From positions 186,001 to 250,000 of the forward strand of contig CAJGBY010000001.1 in NCBI GenBank assembly GCA_904501735.1: a DNA stretch of 64,000 nt, written 5' to 3'. The DNA is from an uncultured Muribaculaceae bacterium (GTDB lineage: Bacteria > Bacteroidota > Bacteroidia > Bacteroidales > Muribaculaceae). Below, piece by piece: positions 59,101-64,000 of the stretch (positions within the stretch are counted from its first letter, which is position 1; each line of letters begins with the position of its first letter). The position numbers and the translations under genes were made by a program. The notes under the pieces are model-generated. The model was not told where the DNA came from. It saw only the letters and a program-made list of their open reading frames with translations, and made no database searches.

Positions 59101-62034
59101 TTATAGAATCACTTTTGTAGTTTTGTTGCCTTGCTTCTTGATGAAGATGCCCTTTTCAGGGTTTTCAACCTTCACACCTTGCAAGTTGTAGTATACTACT
59201 TCAGTATTTTCAGCTTCAACGCCTTCAACACCTGAAACTTCTGGATTTTCGTTATCAACTGACAACTTCATAGAAGAATACCAAGAGCTACCTTCAAGAT
59301 AAGCTGTGTTAGCAGCTACAGTAGTGTTCTTAGAAACCTTAACGAAAGTCATGCTACCGCTCTTTTCTTGAAGAACGAAACACTTGTTAGAAGATGTCTT
59401 AACTGAGTTGTCGCCAGTAGCAATCAACTTGTTAGTTGAGATCTTAGCCTCAGTAGCGTCGGCAGCAGCTTCGGTAATAGTGATGTTGCCACCATTTTCT
59501 GAGAATAGGATAACGCCTGTGTTAGCAGGAATAGTCTTGCCAGATACTTCAGATGTGTAGATGTAGCTCAAAAGAGTTCTTGTTACAACATAAGCAGTAA
59601 CATCTTCAGGTAGTGTAACAGCTACGCCTGCGCTGAATGTAGCGATATAACCATTGTTGTCGTCAACTTTGCCTGATTTCAAGTTTACTGTCCAAGTCTT
59701 ACCAACAAATTCTGGTTCTTCTGGCTCTTCTATTTCTGGCTCTTCAGGTTCAATTACTTCTTGCTTGATAGTGAAAGAAGCTTGTGCTGTTGCACTGTTG
59801 TTCCAACCTTCCTTCTTAGCTACAGCCTTCACAGTAGCTACTTCGTTCAACGCGAAAGGAGCAGAGTAAACTGTAGTAGGTTCAGCACCATTAGTTGAGT
59901 AGTAGATAGTAGCGCCTGAAGTAGCACAAGAGATAGAAATAGTAGTACCAGCTTCGATTTCGCCACCATTAGGGGCGATAACAGGAGTAGCAACAGTTTC
60001 AACAACTACTTCTTGCTTGATAGTGAAAGAAGCTTGTGCTGTTGCACTATTGTTCCAACCAGTCTTCTTAGCTACAGCCTTCACAGTAGCTGCTTCGTTC
60101 AACGCGAAAGGAGCAGAGTAAACTGTAGTAGGTTCAGCACCATTAGTTGAGTAGTAGATAGTAGCGCCTGAAGTAGCACAAGAGATAGAAATAGTAGTAC
60201 CAGCTTCGATTTCGCCACCATTAGGAGCGATAACAGGAGTAGCAACTGTTTCAACAGTGTAAGTGAAAGAAGCAGAAGCTACAGAGCTATTGTTCCAACC
60301 AGTTTTCACTGCGATAGCTTTCACTGTAGCATTAGAAGTAAGAGTGAATGCACCAGTGTACTTAGTTGAGCTTGTAGTAGGAGTTGCTCCGTTAGTTGTG
60401 TAGTAGATAGTAGCATCGGCAGTAGCACAAGCGATAGTTACTGTGTTGTTGCCATATTTAAGTTCGCCACCATTAGGAGTGATAGTAGGAGTAGCTACAG
60501 TTTCAACTGTGTAAGTGAAAGAAGCAGAAGCTACATCACTATTGTTCCAACCAGATTTCACTGCGATAGCCTTCACAGTTGCGTTAGAAGAAAGAGTGAA
60601 CGCGCCAGTGTACTTAGTTGAGCTTGTAGTAGGTTCAGTACCGTCGATGGTGTAGTAGATAGTAGCACCGTCAGTATCGCAAGCGATAGATACAGTGTTA
60701 TTGCCATACTTAAGTTCGCCACCGTTAGGAGTGATAGCAGGAGTAGCTACGGTTTCCTTAACAACTTCAGAAGAAGTGTAAGCACCACCTGTGATTTCGC
60801 TCACTGTAAGAGGAACATAAACGATGTCAGAGTAGTCACCGTCGGCCTTGCTTGTGTCATAGTTGTCTTCGTAAAGGAAGCCAATTTCGCCATTAGGAAG
60901 GATAGTCATTGTAGAGTAGCCAGATGCGCCATTGTCAACTTCGATACCCTTAGTCCAACCACTTGTGAAACTTGATGAGCTGTAAGAAGTGTTGTTGTCG
61001 ATGACCTTGTAGAATACAGCAACATTGCTACGGCTTGAGCCAGTAGGAAGTGATTGAAGAATGATGTTAGTTTTTTCACCAGTCGATACATTAGTAACAT
61101 TGTGGTACATCAACAATTCACCATTAGTAGCGTTGCTACCACCGAATGAGCAAGTAGATGTGCTGCCCCATGAACCTGTAGCGCTTTCAAGATTACTGAA
61201 CGAGAATACATTGAAGTAACGGCCACCGCTCTTGCGAGAGCTAACTACGATGTTACCGTTAGGAAGTTCTTCCACCTTAGCTTCGTCGGCTGAAGAGATG
61301 CAAGATTTACCACCAAGGATAGCCCAAGTCTTACCGAAGTCGTCAGAGTAAACTACATAGTTTACATTTTCCTTAGAAAGCCAGTTCTTCTTTTGGCGAA
61401 CAAGAAGTGCACCATATAGACGATAGTAGTTGCCTTTCTTTACCTTAGTTGATTGAAGAATCTTACCCGAAGCCATGAACATTGTGTAAGCATTTGGAAG
61501 CAAGTTGTCGAAGAATGCAGTTGTAACATCTTCGGTCTTCCAAGTCTTACCATAGTCACTTGAGTAAAGTCGAGCCATCTTGTTGTGCTTAGATGATGAA
61601 CCGTTGCTGAACACAACCTTACCAGCCACGCAGATAGCCATAACTTCGCCCGATTCACGATTAGCAACCACAGCAGCGTCGCCATAACCATTAGAGCTTG
61701 TACCATCGGCAATCTTCAAACCAGTACCATCGGCTGATGGGTCAGTGCTTGACGGAGTCCAAGTGCTACCATTGTTGCTACTTATCTTTGCATAGATGTC
61801 AACTTCGCCATTACCCACATCGGCACCACAAGGGCGTTGGTCAGCAATAGCAATCACATCGCCATTGCTCAATGTAGCGATAGCAGGAATGCGATAAGGA
61901 GTGCTTGAGTGGTTAGCTGAATTAAAAAGAGTTTGTTTCTTACTCTCAATAGCCGAAGCAGCAGTCTGAGCTACCGCGGTTGTTGTGGTAATAGCAGCAA
62001 GAGCTAATGCCACGAGTGCGAAAATCTTTTTCAT
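59101..62034 (-). CDS. Secreted GH33 sialidase with four chitobiase-C-like repeats and sorting-like tail
   Basis: A 977-aa exported protein; signal peptide about 1-22. Catalytic domain about 30-420: YRIPA arginine motif, ADQRP, Asp boxes (SSNNGSTW, SSDYGKTW, YSDDFGKTW), second Arg in VVSSRKSGGR, and the Tyr/Glu pair of retaining sialidases in GYSTM and GFLYED. Then four modules of about 83 residues (starts near 427, 510, 594 and 677), each with TP.I.PNGGE, ATIYY, T.G..PTT and VKA.A...GWNNS, like the CHB_HEX_C family. A Glu/Pro-rich linker (about 758-775), a beta-rich domain and a C-terminal tail YYNLQGVKVENPEKGIF..K follow; the tail resembles type IX secretion sorting domains. It should release sialic acids from host glycans at the cell surface. 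Confidence 0.88.
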   Translation of the reverse strand: MKKIFALVALALAAITTTTAVAQTAASAIESKKQTLFNSANHSSTPYRIPAIATLSNGDVIAIADQRPCGADVGNGEVDIYAKISSNNGSTWTPSSTDPSADGTGLKIADGTSSNGYGDAAVVANRESGEVMAICVAGKVVFSNGSSSKHNKMARLYSSDYGKTWKTEDVTTAFFDNLLPNAYTMFMASGKILQSTKVKKGNYYRLYGALLVRQKKNWLSKENVNYVVYSDDFGKTWAILGGKSCISSADEAKVEELPNGNIVVSSRKSGGRYFNVFSFSNLESATGSWGSTSTCSFGGSNATNGELLMYHNVTNVSTGEKTNIILQSLPTGSSRSNVAVFYKVIDNNTSYSSSSFTSGWTKGIEVDNGASGYSTMTILPNGEIGFLYEDNYDTSKADGDYSDIVYVPLTVSEITGGAYTSSEVVKETVATPAITPNGGELKYGNNTVSIACDTDGATIYYTIDGTEPTTSSTKYTGAFTLSSNATVKAIAVKSGWNNSDVASASFTYTVETVATPTITPNGGELKYGNNTVTIACATADATIYYTTNGATPTTSSTKYTGAFTLTSNATVKAIAVKTGWNNSSVASASFTYTVETVATPVIAPNGGEIEAGTTISISCATSGATIYYSTNGAEPTTVYSAPFALNEAATVKAVAKKTGWNNSATAQASFTIKQEVVVETVATPVIAPNGGEIEAGTTISISCATSGATIYYSTNGAEPTTVYSAPFALNEVATVKAVAKKEGWNNSATAQASFTIKQEVIEPEEPEIEEPEEPEFVGKTWTVNLKSGKVDDNNGYIATFSAGVAVTLPEDVTAYVVTRTLLSYIYTSEVSGKTIPANTGVILFSENGGNITITEAAADATEAKISTNKLIATGDNSVKTSSNKCFVLQEKSGSMTFVKVSKNTTVAANTAYLEGSSWYSSMKLSVDNENPEVSGVEGVEAENTEVVYYNLQGVKVENPEKGIFIKKQGNKTTKVIL
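59757..60250 (-). repeat. Two near-identical tandem repeat units in the sialidase gene
   Basis: Repeat modules 3 and 4 (about 249 bp each; 60006-60250 and 59757-60003) are almost identical in DNA as well as protein, whereas modules 1 and 2 (about 60254-60755) are a similar but separate pair. This points to recent duplication or gene conversion within the gene. Confidence 0.85.
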
Positions 62035-62167
62035 AATTTATTAGAAGTTAAGTAAAAAATAATTGTTTCTATGATTCTATTCTTAGTGTGCATTTTAAGG
62101 TCGAAAAATCATTACAAAGTTCTTAAAATAAGAACCTTTTGTATGCTTTTCTGGTTAATGTGCGAAG

Positions 62168-62197
62168 CAAATTTAACTAAAAATTTGAAAATGCAAA
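62168..62197 (-). promoter_or_regulatory. Promoter of the sialidase gene
   Basis: Minus-strand TTTG (62194-62197), an 18-bp spacer and TAAATTTG (62168-62175). It implies a 5' leader of about 125 bases (62035-62160) that is AT-rich; no clear riboswitch or hairpin was seen there. The stretch 62198-62359 is also AT-rich and without features. Confidence 0.62.
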
Positions 62198-62359
62198 AGA
62201 ATATTAGCATAATTCGTGAATTTCTGTGAAAAATAGGCTGTTTTTTAGTCTAAAAGTCGAAATTTGTTTACAAAACTAAACAAAAACAACAAGGAAATAG
62301 TTTTCTTGCCTATTGGAGCGTGAGTGTTGATGTGGAGAGAGGTATAGCAAAAATAATGT

Positions 62360-62394
62360 AACAAAAACGGAGTTAAGATTTGCTCTTAACTCCG
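62360..62394 (-). terminator. Terminator of the downstream secreted-protein gene
   Basis: On the minus strand, the perfect 11-bp stem ACGGAGTTAAG/CTTAACTCCGT (62384-62394 and 62367-62377) is followed by TTTTTGTTAC. It separates the partial gene from the sialidase gene on the same strand. Confidence 0.88.
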
Positions 62395-62417
62395 TCTTTA
62401 TAGTAGAGTGGGGGTGA

Positions 62418-64000
62418 TTACAATACCACTTTCGATGTTTTACCACCTTGCTTCATGATGTAGATACCCTTTTCTGGATTTTCCACCTTCACACCTTGCA
62501 AGTTATAGTATTCCACTTCGCCATCATTCACATTCACATCTTCAATCGCTGATGATTCGCCTGTTTCGTCGTCGAACGACAAACCAATTGCAGCAACCTT
62601 TGCGAACGAGCTTCCAAGCACATAATATGCACTATATTGTGGAACCACTTCACCTGCTTCAGTGAGATAGAATGCATATTTGTTAGAGCTATTCTTTGAG
62701 AATACATATGCGTCAGTGTCAAGCACCACCTCAGCGTCTGCTGTATTAATCAAGATATTACCTGATACATTTGCCATGTTAGCTCCTTCTTCTGCTTCAG
62801 AAATCACAATTTCACCAGCCTTAGAAGCTTGAAGCAATACAGCTGTGTAAGCAGGAATATTATTGTTGTACAAGCGAGTGAAATAAGTGTAAGATGAAGT
62901 GATTTTCTTCACGATATATACTTTTACGCTACTTGGTATTGTAGTTGCAAATGGTGCGCTAAATGTTGTCATATAACGAGTGAAACCATTCATATAACCC
63001 TTCTCAAAGTTAACAGTTAACTCATTGGTTTCATTTTCATTGACTGTAAATTCAGCTGTAGCAACTTCACTATTAGCCCAACCTCTTCTAACAGCAATTG
63101 CTTTCACTGTTGCATCTTTTTCAAGAGTAAATCTACCTAAGTAAAGAATAGATGCTTCTGTTGGCTCAGTTCCATCTATCGTATAATAAATATTTGCATT
63201 GATATCAGAACATGTAATTGAAATCTTATCATCCGATGTTATTGCACCTCCATTAGGCGTAATAACAGGAGTCACTACTTTTTCTATTACTTTTGGCGTA
63301 ATTATATACTCGTATGTTACCACTTCACTGCATTCGCCATCAAGGATAGCAATTGCCGAAACTGCCGCACTTTGATACAATTGAACAGTATATCCATTTG
63401 GAATTTCTTCCGATTCAATTGTTGGAGTAACACCAGGCTCATCAATAAAGATTCTTGCACCTTCAGTTGGGCATGAGATAGTAATTTCCACACCTTCGTC
63501 GTATGTTCCACTTGGAAGTGAGAATACAGGGGCTGCAACTGCTGGTTCTGGTTCTTCTACCACTTCTTCTATCAAGAATGCTGAAGAATATGTATCGTTA
63601 AAGTAAGGATCAGTAGCACCATCAAATTTACCATCTGAAGTAATTACGAAATAAGCTTGCTCTTGCACAACAGTAGATTGAAACCATGATTTTGTTGTGA
63701 AATCGCGTTGCCCTGTTATTGTAACATAAGATCCAGTAAATGATTCCACATTACCACCGGCTTCCATAGGAGCAATAGTCAAGTCACATTTTGCTGCATC
63801 GTATGTACTAAGGAAACCTTTACCTTCATTATAACCTCTATTATTTTCATCGCTTAGGTCACGACCAGAGAAAATCAAGTAGTTACCATCTTCCGATTGG
63901 AATTTATAAGTGCCCGATGTAGTACCATTGCCACAAGTGTAAACTGTTGCATCAGCTTCATTTGAGCTCATCAACAAGCCATCTGTAGCTGTATAGCTGA
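62418..64000 (-). CDS. Secreted protein with chitobiase-C-like module and sorting-like tail (5' end outside window)
   Basis: The frame is open to the window edge, so about 527 C-terminal residues are seen and the N-terminus is missing. Visible parts: a beta-rich region (GTYKFQSEDGNYLIFSGRD, GSYVTITGQRDFTTKSWFQS), a Pro-rich linker, one degenerate and one clear CHB_HEX_C-like module (TPVITPNGGAITSDDKISITC, ANIYYTIDGTEP, VKAIAVRRGWANS), a second beta domain and the tail YYNLQGVKVENPEKGIYIMKQGG. Linker, modules and tail match the sialidase next door, so it is likely also exported and surface-attached. The catalytic domain, if any, lies upstream; the neighbour suggests a glycan-related enzyme, but this is inference. 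Confidence 0.8.
   Translation of the reverse strand, partial: SYTATDGLLMSSNEADATVYTCGNGTTSGTYKFQSEDGNYLIFSGRDLSDENNRGYNEGKGFLSTYDAAKCDLTIAPMEAGGNVESFTGSYVTITGQRDFTTKSWFQSTVVQEQAYFVITSDGKFDGATDPYFNDTYSSAFLIEEVVEEPEPAVAAPVFSLPSGTYDEGVEITISCPTEGARIFIDEPGVTPTIESEEIPNGYTVQLYQSAAVSAIAILDGECSEVVTYEYIITPKVIEKVVTPVITPNGGAITSDDKISITCSDINANIYYTIDGTEPTEASILYLGRFTLEKDATVKAIAVRRGWANSEVATAEFTVNENETNELTVNFEKGYMNGFTRYMTTFSAPFATTIPSSVKVYIVKKITSSYTYFTRLYNNNIPAYTAVLLQASKAGEIVISEAEEGANMANVSGNILINTADAEVVLDTDAYVFSKNSSNKYAFYLTEAGEVVPQYSAYYVLGSSFAKVAAIGLSFDDETGESSAIEDVNVNDGEVEYYNLQGVKVENPEKGIYIMKQGGKTSKVVL

Overview
This 64 kb window is one continuous piece of an AT-rich Bacteroidota chromosome, almost certainly order Bacteroidales. 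The evidence is the set of family-typical genes: class III fructose-1,6-bisphosphatase, homodimeric pyruvate:ferredoxin oxidoreductase, a DPE2-type MalQ with two CBM20 domains, TamL, DUF4494, the HU / tiny basic protein / RNase G cluster, and secreted proteins with a C-terminal sorting-like tail. In addition, at least a dozen genes have the Bacteroidetes -7 box TAnnTTTG upstream, often with a TTG/TTTG element 19-22 bp further up, and Shine-Dalgarno sequences are absent. The family cannot be fixed by eye (Muribaculaceae or Prevotellaceae-like is an inference). Most of the window is housekeeping metabolism. No tRNA, rRNA, CRISPR array or transposase was found.

Layout. 0-9 kb: 3' end of rho; a secreted SGNH hydrolase; a ybaK-aroC-radical SAM operon; a PhoR-like two-component pair; a ruvX-def-ettA operon. 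9-13.6 kb: a chimeric sensor kinase fused to half a LytTR domain, then tamL and a HAD phosphatase. 13.6-20.1 kb: a complete branched-chain amino acid operon (ilvD-ilvB-ilvN-acyl-ACP thioesterase-ilvC), preceded by a clear attenuator: promoter, a 25-codon leader peptide of which 16 codons are Ile/Leu/Val, an antiterminator strand and an intrinsic terminator. 20-30 kb: nrdJ, malQ, a DJ-1 protein, apbE, RNase G, a 29-aa AURKAIP1/COX24-like protein and HU. 30-41.5 kb: DoxX, HAD, YigZ, DUF4494, YggS, a FucP-like transporter, transketolase, OmpA, an acyltransferase-3 protein, a second SGNH hydrolase and an AlbA_2 protein. 41.5-52.5 kb: fbp, an mtnN-luxS operon (SAH to homocysteine plus AI-2 precursor), a B3/4 protein, a Sua5-type enzyme, mdh, a DbpA-like helicase and the pyruvate oxidoreductase. 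58-64 kb: a Dus enzyme and two secreted proteins, one a GH33 sialidase, sharing chitobiase-C-like repeats and the same C-terminal tail.

The accessory part is 52.4-57.9 kb. Here an approximately 5.4 kb segment holding one 1747-codon gene is bracketed by 89-bp direct repeats (86/89 identical) that copy the last codons and the terminator of the pyruvate oxidoreductase gene. The protein is a 'polyvalent' protein of the kind carried by phages and conjugative elements: a metallopeptidase-like HExxxH segment, a charged coiled region, an unrecognised cysteine-containing domain, a PBECR-type nuclease domain and LPD-type modules, with a V/A-R-F motif at module borders. It has no phage or conjugation neighbours and looks N-terminally truncated, so it reads as a stranded remnant of a mobile element.

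Main points for follow-up: the ilv attenuator, the polyvalent-protein insertion with its direct repeats, the kinase-LytTR fusion that also lacks the usual phosphoacceptor histidine, an acyltransferase-3 protein with His replaced by Arg in its signature motif, and a dispersed CTATAGTG-rich repeat found both between genes and inside the polyvalent gene.
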